5,489 bases of DNA from JAYPWI01 sp964629575 (GTDB lineage Bacteria; Actinomycetota; Acidimicrobiia; Acidimicrobiales; Poriferisodalaceae). Shown piece after piece: positions 1-5,395 of this stretch (the first letter of the stretch is position 1; each line of letters begins with the position of its first letter). The stretch lies in assembly GCA_964629575.1 (NCBI GenBank), contig CAZVUM010000146.1, positions 1 through 5,489 on the forward strand, in the 5' to 3' direction. Both the position numbers and the translations under genes were made by a program. Below the pieces are notes generated by a model. It worked only from the letters and a program-made list of their open reading frames with translations, made no database searches and was not told where the DNA came from.

Positions 1-1
1 T

Positions 2-89
2 ACTGACGAGTGTGTCGGAGGGGCGGCCTTAACCCAAGGTACACGCGCGCCTTGGTCGGTCGAACTAGTTGCGGCGTAAGCGTTTCGCC
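2..89. repeat. Diverged direct repeat, copy 1 (left)
   Basis: This stretch aligns without gaps to 5263-5350 in the same orientation, with about 69 of 88 positions identical by hand count. The best-conserved blocks are GTGTGTCGGAGGGGCG at 10-25, TAACCCAA at 30-37 and GTACACGCGC at 39-48. With a 3-nt gap the similarity may extend to about 121, where ACCGTCG recurs. An imperfect dyad, CGAGTGT near 7-13 and ACACGCG near 41-47, lies inside it. It sits just beyond the 3' end of the truncated histidine kinase gene. Its role is unknown: a dispersed intergenic repeat, a promoter-like element or a recombination end are all possible. Confidence 0.75.
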
Positions 90-125
90 CGGCCGGGCGC
101 TCGCGCGGGCGGGTACCGTCGGGCT

Positions 126-152
126 GGGCGGTTCGGCGCGGCCAGGCCGCCC
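126..152 (-). terminator. GC-rich hairpin after the kinase gene, possible terminator
   Basis: GGGCGG (126-131) pairs with CCGCCC (147-152), and an alternative inner hairpin GCGGCC-A-GGCCGC occupies 138-150. The structure lies 5 nt past the stop codon of the minus-strand kinase reading frame (158-160). There is no T run after it on the minus strand, so it is not a canonical intrinsic terminator. A further GC palindrome, CGCCCGGCCGGGCG, lies at 86-99. GC-rich actinobacterial hairpins can act as weak terminators, but this assignment is an inference from position. Confidence 0.35.
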
Positions 153-157
153 GCTTG

Positions 158-646
158 TCAGAGGTCGGTTGGCGCGGCAGGGATGGCGAAGGTGATGGTC
201 TGGCTGAGTCGGCCGCTCCGGATCTCGATGGGTGTGTCGACGGGGTTGTGCTGGCATGCGTTGGCGCCGATGTTCAGCACCGCCTGGTGGAGAGCTTCGG
301 GACTCCCGATCGCGACGAACGGCGTGGCGGCATCCGTGGGCGAGTGGATGGTTTGGCCCGGATACGCCGCGCGCAGGTCCGATACGACGTCGGAGACGAG
401 CTGCGCGATGTCGACGCGTTCGGTTCGCGGTGGTTGGGCACCGTGGCGGGCGAGCTGCAGCATGCTCGTGGCGAGTTCGTTGAGACGCTGACTCTCGCTC
501 CCGACGCGGGCCATGGCCCGGCTCACGTCCTCGTCGGTCTCGAGCATGCCGCGAGCGTGGAGGCCGCTATAGCCCTTGAGCGCAGTGAGCGGCGTCCTGA
601 TCTCGTGAGCGAGATCGGCGAGGAGCCGTTCGGTCGTCCGCCGGGC
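158..646 (-). pseudogene. Sensor histidine kinase, C-terminal part: HisKA and truncated ATPase domain, frameshifted
   Basis: This is the 3' part of the kinase gene that begins at 1332, read one frame away from the 5' part. It opens with ARRTTERLLADL, then the phospho-acceptor H box LAHEIRTPL (His codon at 605-607), then the dimerisation helices (GYSGLHARGML, RVGSESQRLNELATSMLQLAR). The ATPase domain has a recognisable N box (LHQAVLNIGANACQHNP), but the frame ends shortly afterwards, at ITFAIPAAPTDL. The G1 box (DxGxG), F box and G2 box that should follow are missing, and I found none in the other minus-strand frames down to position 1. The product should therefore not bind ATP normally. This segment has no start of its own that makes sense: the longer open frame reaching 832 reads through the HAMP region in the wrong frame. 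Confidence 0.8.
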
Positions 647-1332
647 TCGTCGCTGCGTGCGATCGCGCTGCGAAGTCGAGCGACCATGTGATCGAGGTCC
701 GTCGCGAGTTCGAGTGTTTCGCGTGGCCCGCTGGGAGTGGAGACCGGGGTTTCGAGGTCGCCGGCGGCGATGCGCCCGGCGGCTTCGGTCATGCGGGCGA
801 CCGGCCGGGAGAGGAACCCGGCCAGCAGCCACAGCACCCCGGCGACGAGCACTATGATCACGGCGCCGCCGGCTGCGAGTGTCGTTCGGAATCGGCGGAC
901 GGCGGCATCGAAGTCGTCGAGCGGCAGGGCGGTAACCGCGACCCGGCCATCGGCCATTGCGGAGACACGTACCCGGTAGCGGGGGTCGCTGGTGGTCCGG
1001 TTCCCTTCCTCGGCCACCAGGTTCGTGAGCACGTCAGAGCCGAATGGGTTGGCGGCGCCCGACCCGGCAAGGACGGCGCCGTCGTCGGCGACCAACAGCT
1101 GGACCGGCGCTCCGACGCTGTCCACGTCGTCGACGCCGCCCGGGGCGGGGGGATCGGCGCGGGGAGGGTTCCCGATCGTCGCCCGCTCGGCCCGGACGAG
1201 TTCGGTGTCGACATCGGCAATCCGGTTTCCCCGTTCGGCACGATCCAGGTAGACCGAAAACGCGGCGAAGGCGAGGAGGATCGTGGTGAGCACGGTGCTG
1301 AGGATCAACGCCCGCAACGAGAGCGATCTCAT
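523..1332 (-). CDS. Sensor histidine kinase, N-terminal part: two membrane helices, extracytoplasmic sensor and HAMP
   Basis: The ATG at 1330-1332 overlaps the regulator stop as ATGA, so translation is probably coupled. The segment has a membrane helix at about residues 7-28, an extracytoplasmic sensor loop at about 29-152, a second helix at about 153-174 (AVIIVLVAGVLWLLAGF) and a HAMP domain at about 175-226 (SRPVARMTEAAGRIAAGDL ... DLDHMVARLRSAIA). This is the layout of MprB/CutS/VanS-like kinases. The correct frame ends at about SDE (codon GAG, 646-648). Beyond that the reading frame to 523 is out-of-frame translation (PGGRPNGSS and onward) and is not homologous. One missing base in the GAGCCCGG stretch (e.g. 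CCC for CCCC) would restore SDE-(P/A)RRTTERLL and join it to the HisKA segment. The sensor loop shows no fold I recognise, so the signal is unknown. Confidence 0.8.
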   Translation of the reverse strand: MRSLSLRALILSTVLTTILLAFAAFSVYLDRAERGNRIADVDTELVRAERATIGNPPRADPPAPGGVDDVDSVGAPVQLLVADDGAVLAGSGAANPFGSDVLTNLVAEEGNRTTSDPRYRVRVSAMADGRVAVTALPLDDFDAAVRRFRTTLAAGGAVIIVLVAGVLWLLAGFLSRPVARMTEAAGRIAAGDLETPVSTPSGPRETLELATDLDHMVARLRSAIARSDEPGGRPNGSSPISLTRSGRRSLRSRAIAASTLAACSRPTRT

Positions 1333-1625
1333 GTCGCCGGCTCGCGCAGCACGTAGCCGGCGCCACGGCGGGTGTGGATGAGCGGGGTGCGGCCGTCGTC
1401 GATCTTTCGCCGTAGGTACCCGACGTAGATCTCAACCACGTTCTCGCTGCCGTCGTAGTCGTAGTCCCAGACGCTGGCCAGGATCTGGGCCTTGGACACC
1501 ACGACACCCGCATTGGTCAGCAGATAGTGCAGGAGCCGGAATTCCGTCGGTGACAGGTCGATCAGCACGCCGCCGCGGCGCACTTGCTGGCCGGCCGGCT
1601 CGAGCGTCAGGTCGCCGACCTGCAA
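1329..1625 (-). CDS. OmpR/PhoB-type response regulator, DNA-binding half (winged helix), separated by a frameshift
   Basis: The reading frame encodes a complete OmpR/PhoB winged helix-turn-helix: LQVGDLTLEPAG opening strands, the SPTEFRLLHYLL helix, KAQILASVWDYDYD, the recognition helix NVVEIYVGYLRRKI and the wing LIHTRRGAGYVLR. A TTG at 1623-1625 could formally start it, but no convincing ribosome binding site precedes it and the frame overlaps the receiver frame by 19 nt. One missing base around 1624-1628 (e.g. TT for TTT in GGTTGC) would fuse it to the receiver as one regulator of about 231 residues, the usual family length. It is therefore most likely the 3' half of a frameshifted gene. 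A genuinely split regulator is less likely. Its TGA stop overlaps the kinase ATG. Confidence 0.8.
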   Translation of the reverse strand: MQVGDLTLEPAGQQVRRGGVLIDLSPTEFRLLHYLLTNAGVVVSKAQILASVWDYDYDGSENVVEIYVGYLRRKIDDGRTPLIHTRRGAGYVLREPAT

Positions 1626-2023
1626 CCTGTCGGCGCCGGCCGATGCCCGGTGCGCCGAAGGATCGCCTCGACCCGCAAGACGAGTTCGTCGACGCTGAAT
1701 GGTTTTGTGAGGTAGTCGTCGCCGCCGGCCACGAACCCGCGGATCCGATCGTCGTGCTGGTCCCGCGCCGTGAGGAACAAAACCGGAGAGAAACGATCGC
1801 TCTCACGGAGCCGTCGGCAGATCTCGATGCCGTCGATGCCGGGAAGCATGACGTCGAGCACGACCAGGTCGTACCGCTCGGTCGACGCGGCCTCGAGACC
1901 CTGCAGTCTTCCGCCGACATGGGTCACCGTGTGGCCGCTGTAACGCAGCGCCGTGCACACCACATCGGCGATCGACTCGTCGTCTTCGACGACCAAGAGT
2001 CGGCTACTTCCGGCCCTCTTCAC
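1607..2023 (-). CDS. OmpR/PhoB-type response regulator, receiver half
   Basis: Counting from the GTG at 2021-2023 (VKRAGSSRLLVVEDD), the receiver domain has the acidic pair Asp14/Asp15, the phospho-acceptor Asp57 in LVVLDVMLPGIDG, Thr85 in LFLTARD and Lys107 in LTKPF. All catalytic positions of a working receiver are present. I prefer GTG 2023 because it leaves the usual short lead before the first beta strand. An in-frame TTG at 2035 is possible, whereas longer starts (ATG 2110 or beyond) would run through the intergenic repeats and into the divergent gene. After ILRRTGHRP the frame drifts to a TGA at 1607-1609 and loses the DNA-binding half to a 1-nt frameshift. It is the first gene of the two-component operon, divergent from the lipoprotein gene 85 bp away. 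Confidence 0.82.
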   Translation of the reverse strand: MKRAGSSRLLVVEDDESIADVVCTALRYSGHTVTHVGGRLQGLEAASTERYDLVVLDVMLPGIDGIEICRRLRESDRFSPVLFLTARDQHDDRIRGFVAGGDDYLTKPFSVDELVLRVEAILRRTGHRPAPTGCRSAT

Positions 2024-2042
2024 CTGATCAGTCAAGCGCCCG

Positions 2043-2063
2043 AACCTGTGAGAAACCTGTGAG
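2043..2063. promoter_or_regulatory. Tandem AACCTGTGAG operator between divergent operons, candidate regulator binding site
   Basis: AACCTGTGAG occurs at 2043-2052 and again, perfectly, at 2054-2063, giving an 11-bp pitch that puts both copies on the same face of the helix. OmpR/PhoB-family regulators bind head-to-tail repeats at about this spacing. The site starts 19 bp from the regulator GTG start and ends 45 bp before the lipoprotein ATG. A 7-bp inverted match (TCACAGG) lies at 2080-2086. It is a good candidate for autoregulation and for control of the plus-strand operon. Binding itself is inferred. I do not see convincing -35/-10 hexamers. Confidence 0.6.
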
Positions 2064-2108
2064 GATTCCCACAGCGTCGTCACAGGCAGACCCCGCAGGG
2101 TTGATGCC

Positions 2109-3161
2109 ATGACCTTCTCCCCTCCCCCCGTTCTGCGCCTGATCGCAGCCGCAGCAGCGCTCACCCTGACCGCGGCCGCCTGCGGCGACGCGGACACCGC
2201 GACCAACGCTGAAAGCCCTCAGGAGAGATCGGCGTCCACACCGGTAGAGAGCACAGCCGACACCACTGCTGGGGTCGAAGCCGCTCAGTGGAGCGAGAAC
2301 GTCACGATCACCGTCGGCGACGGGTCGTTCACCTACCAGTCGGACGGGTTGCCGAGTCACGAGTTCCCCGATCAGTTCCTCGTCCCGGCCGGCGGCAACA
2401 TGCCACCCTTCTCCGAGGAGGAGGTCGCGGCCGGCCAGTTCCAGATCCTCGAAACGGCCGACCTCATCGTCGAGAGCCCGATCGACGTCGACATCACCCT
2501 CGAACCGGTCTATTCCGACGACGTCACGCTCACCTCGCTCGGAATGATCGGCGTGACCATCTCCGGCGCGCCCCTCTTCAATGACTACGAGGATCAGACC
2601 CGTCAGTTCGTCGCGGTCGACGACAACCTCGGCCTCGACGGCGTGTACTTCATCGACGCGTGCAACGGGCATCCGCTCGCATCGGGGATGAGCTACCACT
2701 ACCACGGCGTCCCCTACTGCGTCACCGACACCATCGATGTCGCCGGCGGACACTCGACGATTCTCGGCGTCCTGCTCGATGGGTTCCCGATCTACGGCCA
2801 CCACGACGAGAAAGGCGACGTGATCACCTCCGACGACCTCGACGAGTGCTCGGGCCACGTCGGCCCCACCCCCGAGTTCCCCGAGGGCATCTACCACTAC
2901 CACCTCACCGAGGACCGGGCGCCCTACAGCATCGACTGCTACCACGGCGTCATCGACGCCACCGCCACAGCTGGGCGAGGGGCACCGGGTGGTGGGCCGC
3001 CAGGAGGCGATGGGCAAGGCGGCCCCGGCCCCGACTTCACCGATGCAGCCGCCACCCTCGGCGTCGATGTCGCCGATCTCGAAGCCGTGCTCCCGCCTCC
3101 TCCCGCCCAGGGCGGCGCGCCCGGGGACAGCCCCTGCGGACACCACCGACATCACCGATGA
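2109..3161 (+). CDS. YHYH-domain lipoprotein, main part
   Basis: The ATG start has AGGG 8 nt upstream (2097-2100). The 350-residue frame begins with a lipoprotein signal peptide: basic/hydrophobic RLIAAAAALTLTAAAC with Cys25 as the probable lipidation site (the -3 position is Ala, not the usual Leu), then an acidic/Ser/Thr linker. The YHYH-family domain spans about 60-285. It opens with ITVGDGSFTYQSDGLPSHEF and contains the YHYH tetrads at 196-199 and 262-265. Cys185, Cys204, Cys247 and Cys277 lie in DACNGH, VPYC, DECSGH and IDCYHG contexts. A Gly/Pro-rich linker (287-308) and a helix-like FTDAAATLGVDVADLEAVL follow. The last residues (GDSPCGHHRHHR) are probably out of frame, because an extra G in 3123-3126 hides a further domain in the next frame. 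YHYH proteins have no settled biochemical role. The Cys/His content suggests metal or redox chemistry at the cell surface, but this is speculation. Confidence 0.85.
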   Translation: MTFSPPPVLRLIAAAAALTLTAAACGDADTATNAESPQERSASTPVESTADTTAGVEAAQWSENVTITVGDGSFTYQSDGLPSHEFPDQFLVPAGGNMPPFSEEEVAAGQFQILETADLIVESPIDVDITLEPVYSDDVTLTSLGMIGVTISGAPLFNDYEDQTRQFVAVDDNLGLDGVYFIDACNGHPLASGMSYHYHGVPYCVTDTIDVAGGHSTILGVLLDGFPIYGHHDEKGDVITSDDLDECSGHVGPTPEFPEGIYHYHLTEDRAPYSIDCYHGVIDATATAGRGAPGGGPPGGDGQGGPGPDFTDAAATLGVDVADLEAVLPPPPAQGGAPGDSPCGHHRHHR

Positions 3162-3423
3162 GGCGGCTGCGGTGGATCCCGACGAGCTCGCGGAACGAGC
3201 CGCGGCGGCGCTCCGTGCCCAGTGGGCCGACGACATCGACATCTCCATCGACGACTCGACCCTCGTGTTCCGAAGCAATGGGGTGCCCGAAGAACCCACC
3301 GATCTCGACGCCTGCCTCGGCCACACCGGCCCCACGCCGGACTTCGACGGCGACACATACCACTACCACGTGATCTCGACCGCGAACTACATCACCGACT
3401 GCTACACCGGCACCGTGGGATGA
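3127..3423 (+). pseudogene. C-terminal YHYH mini-domain of the lipoprotein, out of frame
   Basis: Removing one G from the GGGG run at 3123-3126 continues the lipoprotein as PGTAPADTTDITDE, a helix DPDELAERAAAALRAQW, a strand pair IDISIDDSTLVFRSNGVPEE, then DLDACLGHTGPTPDF, a third YHYH tetrad (codons 3358-3369) and NYITDCYTGTVG. It resembles both the start (DGSFTYQSDGLP) and the end (DECSGHVGPTPEF ... YHYH ... DCYHG) of the main domain, with the middle missing. It therefore looks like a compact duplicate. Its TGA overlaps the next gene's ATG as ATGA, which is strong evidence that this is the true 3' end of the gene. A GTG at 3172 is available, but there is no signal peptide, so an independent gene is unlikely. 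The repaired gene would encode about 437 residues. Confidence 0.72.
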
Positions 3424-4457
3424 CCGAGACCGGCAACGCCGGCAGCGCCACCGAGTGGCGGTGGGTGGCGAGGGGTCTCAAGGTCGCCCTCGCGGCAACT
3501 GTCGCGCTCGCCGCGTGGATCATCGGGTTCCGCGGTTTGGGTGAACCTGCGCCCGTCCTACCCGACGCCACCGCGCAATTCAGCCTCGACCTCGAGGTCA
3601 TCACCACCATCGACCACGACATCGTCTACGCCGTCGAACAACGAAAGCGGCCGAACTACCGCATCTTCTCGCTCGACCCGACCACCGGCGAGACCGCCAC
3701 CATCTTCACCGTCCCCGAGAACGCCATCATCTATGGCATCGCCCTCAACGCCGCGCGAGACACGCTCGCCATGGCCTACTCCCCCGACCACAACCTCGAC
3801 GGCAACGGGATCGCGCTCCTCGACCTGACCGACGACTCCCTCACGTGGCTCGTCGACGTCACCGCCGACAGCTACTACACCGACCCCGCATGGAGTACCG
3901 ACGGCACCGCCGTCCTCGCCACCTTCGTCGACCGCACCGGTGATGACGAAGCCCTCAGCGTGGTTCGCGTCGACGGCGGGAACGGACACGTCTCCACCCT
4001 CGCAGAACGGGCGATCGATCCGGTGGAAACAGACGACACGGTCTTCTATCTGACCGTCGACGACGACAACGCCCGGCGGGCCATCGGAGCCATCGACTCC
4101 GACGGCGTCCACACCGCGATCACGGTGGGCGACGGAAGCCACGACCTCGACCACCTCATCGCCGATCCTGCGGCCGCGATCTTTGCAGTCGCTGTCCTTC
4201 AGCCCGCCTACACCGGCCTGACCTTCGGTGACCCCGCCGATGCACACGGCAATCACGACCGGCCGTCGACCTGGTGGAACGTGAACGCCACATCCGGCAC
4301 AACGACACCAACCGAGACCGAGGCCATCAGCACCTATGACGCCACCGCGACCAGCCAATCGATCGTCTCGGCCACCAACGAAGGCCTCGCGATCATCCAG
4401 GACGGCGTACAAACCGATCTGATCAAATCTCGCGCCATTCGATTCGTCGCCGCCTGA
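3420..4457 (+). CDS. Membrane-anchored TolB/WD40-like beta-propeller protein, unnamed
   Basis: I chose the ATG at 3420-3422, which overlaps the lipoprotein stop as ATGA. The frame stays open upstream to about 3222, but there it only shadows the lipoprotein. The 345-residue product has a short basic/polar N-terminus, one membrane helix at about residues 20-39 (LKVALAATVALAAWIIGFRG) and then an extracytoplasmic beta-rich region. Several blade-like repeats can be seen: NYRIFSLDPTTGETATIF, YGIALNAARDTLAMAYSPD with IALLDLTDDSLTWL, the PD40/TolB-like DPAWSTDGTAVLATFVD with LSVVRVDGG, and VFYLTVDDDNARRAIGAID. No catalytic motif is evident, so it probably acts as a binding or scaffold protein tethered to the outer face of the cytoplasmic membrane. 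Tight coupling to the YHYH lipoprotein suggests the two act together. The propeller call is by motif appearance only. Confidence 0.82.
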   Translation: MTETGNAGSATEWRWVARGLKVALAATVALAAWIIGFRGLGEPAPVLPDATAQFSLDLEVITTIDHDIVYAVEQRKRPNYRIFSLDPTTGETATIFTVPENAIIYGIALNAARDTLAMAYSPDHNLDGNGIALLDLTDDSLTWLVDVTADSYYTDPAWSTDGTAVLATFVDRTGDDEALSVVRVDGGNGHVSTLAERAIDPVETDDTVFYLTVDDDNARRAIGAIDSDGVHTAITVGDGSHDLDHLIADPAAAIFAVAVLQPAYTGLTFGDPADAHGNHDRPSTWWNVNATSGTTTPTETEAISTYDATATSQSIVSATNEGLAIIQDGVQTDLIKSRAIRFVAA

Positions 4458-4535
4458 TCGAATACATGTTGGGGTCGGAGGGGGGACGGTGCTGGATGCC
4501 ATTGGCAAACGTGTAGCAACGCGACATCCCTACCG
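4458..4535. other. Convergent intergenic gap, no clear terminator
   Basis: This 78-nt gap separates the plus-strand propeller gene from the minus-strand toxin gene. I see no strong hairpin followed by a T run on either strand. It contains GTCGGAGGGG (4474-4483), which matches the core of the flanking direct repeats, but the similarity stops there. Confidence 0.5.
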
Positions 4536-4928
4536 TCAGTGCGGCGCGACTACGGCGACACCGTTCGAGACCGCTGCATCTGCCAAACGATCGTCGTATG
4601 TGATCAGCCCTTCGAGGTCGTCTCCGAGATCGAGCGCTGCAGCGAGATGAATCGCGTCGAGCGACCGCAGCCCAGACGGGTCAAGCCTGCCAGCATCCTC
4701 GAACACCGCCGGTGTGACGTGGACCAGAGTGACCGCGTCCAAGACTTCACGAGCCTGCAGCACACGGTCTGGCACTGCCCTGCGAACGGCCCGCATCAGT
4801 TCGGTGCGAGCCAAATCGCACGCGACAAGCTCTCGGCCTGGCTCCTCCAACCAAGCCCGGAGTGCTGCTGTCTCTGACTCAGCAACCACCAGCTTGACCA
4901 ACGCGGACGAATCAACATAGAACGCCAC
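4536..4928 (-). CDS. vapC: PIN-domain toxin, VapC family
   Basis: The product is a 130-residue PIN-domain ribonuclease, the usual VapC length. From the GTG at 4926-4928 it reads VAFYVDSSALVKL. The acidic metal-binding residues are Asp6 (YVDSSALVK), Glu43 (ARTELMRAV), Asp91 (SLDAIHLAAAL) and Asp112 (ITYDDRL), a complete PIN active site. Family members cleave RNA, often tRNA or rRNA, until neutralised by the partner antitoxin. The target here is unknown. The open frame extends upstream to 4967, but that part overlaps the antitoxin end. GTG 4928 starts 1 nt after the antitoxin stop and gives the standard N-terminus. With every catalytic residue present, it appears intact. Confidence 0.9.
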   Translation of the reverse strand: MAFYVDSSALVKLVVAESETAALRAWLEEPGRELVACDLARTELMRAVRRAVPDRVLQAREVLDAVTLVHVTPAVFEDAGRLDPSGLRSLDAIHLAAALDLGDDLEGLITYDDRLADAAVSNGVAVVAPH

Positions 4929-4929
4929 T

Positions 4930-5193
4930 TCAGTACCGCTCGTCGGCTCGCATCTCCCGCAGCGCACCCGACAGATCGGGCCCAGGCTCGGGGGCCGGCA
5001 GATCGATCAACCGGCCACGCGCTGGCCGAGCATGACCTTCTTCGATCAACGCTCGTAGACGCGACTTCGGAATCGCCGATATCCGAGCAACAGGCCGGCC
5101 ACGATCAGTAATCGTCACCGTCTCGCCGGCTGCGGCCTCAGCCACCACGGCCGACGCGTTTTGCTTCAACGCACGAATCCCAACTTCAGACAT
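4930..5193 (-). CDS. Antitoxin, Phd/YefM family, partner of the VapC toxin
   Basis: The 87-residue product starts at ATG 5191-5193 (MSEVGIRALKQNAS). Residues 1-41 form the Phd/YefM DNA-binding fold: helix IRALKQNASAVVAEAAAG, strand ETVTITDRGRPVARI. The C-terminal part (RLRALIEEGHARPARGRLIDLP ... LSGALREMRADERY) is the variable, partly disordered toxin-binding tail. The Phd fold dimerises and usually represses its own operon. The open frame reaches 5253 upstream, but that segment contains the promoter elements, so I use the internal ATG. The gene lies directly upstream of the toxin, with 1 nt between stop and start, the standard antitoxin-first order. Pairing of Phd-type antitoxins with PIN toxins is well known. 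Confidence 0.88.
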   Translation of the reverse strand: MSEVGIRALKQNASAVVAEAAAGETVTITDRGRPVARISAIPKSRLRALIEEGHARPARGRLIDLPAPEPGPDLSGALREMRADERY

Positions 5194-5200
5194 GTGCTTC

Positions 5201-5228
5201 AATGTAGTACATCGGCGCTCGAAGGCAA
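5201..5228 (-). promoter_or_regulatory. Antitoxin promoter with overlapping palindromic operator, probably leaderless
   Basis: On the minus strand, TTGCCT (5228-5223) and TACATT (5206-5201) are separated by 16 nt and match -35/-10 consensus at about 4 of 6 positions each. A perfect 11-bp palindrome, ATGTA-G-TACAT, at 5202-5212 covers the -10, where a Phd-type repressor would block transcription. Only 7 nt separate the -10 from the ATG, so the transcript would start at or beside the start codon. Leaderless mRNAs are common in actinomycetes. The hexamers are by eye. Confidence 0.55.
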
Positions 5229-5262
5229 CCCACACGCGGGAACGCCGAAGCACGAGACGTGC

Positions 5263-5350
5263 ACTGACAAGTGTGTCGGAGGGGCGACTCTAACCCAAAG
5301 TACACGCGCCCCCTGGACCGCTGAACTCGTCGCCGCCTAGCGGTTTTGCC
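5263..5350. repeat. Diverged direct repeat, copy 2 (right)
   Basis: This is the same-orientation partner of 2-89. The blocks GTGTGTCGGAGGGGCG (5271-5286), TAACCCAA (5291-5298) and GTACACGCGC (5300-5309) are conserved. Similarity fades after about 5350, with a possible gapped extension to ACCGTCG at 5373-5379. It lies upstream of the toxin-antitoxin operon, in non-coding DNA, and precedes a possible plus-strand gene start at 5396. Confidence 0.75.
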
Positions 5351-5395
5351 TGGTCACGGGCTCAGGAACCGGACCGTCGCCGGATCACCCGGCTT

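Noticed and set aside
30..72. SOS (LexA) box at GAACTAGTT in repeat copy 1
   Set aside because: The match to a GAAC-N4-GTTC type box is partial and is not kept in copy 2 (GAACTCGTC).
2..89. Integron attC site or CRISPR repeat
   Set aside because: I could not find convincing paired core sites (RYYYAAC ... GTTRRRY) with attC geometry, and two copies 5 kb apart are not a CRISPR array.
155..1356. Plus-strand open frames opposite the histidine kinase
   Set aside because: They have no recognisable motifs, and the minus strand has clear kinase motifs throughout.
640..1630. Programmed -1 frameshifting in the kinase and regulator genes
   Set aside because: Neither site has a heptameric slippery sequence (X XXY YYZ) in the correct frame. 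A missing base explains both more simply.
2028..3356. Long minus-strand open frame (442 codons) opposite the lipoprotein gene
   Set aside because: Its residues are biased and low-complexity (long runs of V, G, D), as expected from the antisense of GC-rich coding DNA, while the plus strand has a signal peptide, family motifs and a ribosome binding site.
4474..4483. A third copy of the direct repeat (GTCGGAGGGG)
   Set aside because: Only the 10-bp core matches. The following bases show no similarity to either flanking copy.
3558..4508. Minus-strand open frame (316 codons) opposite the propeller gene
   Set aside because: The composition is repetitive G/V/D with no domain features. It is a shadow of the plus-strand gene.
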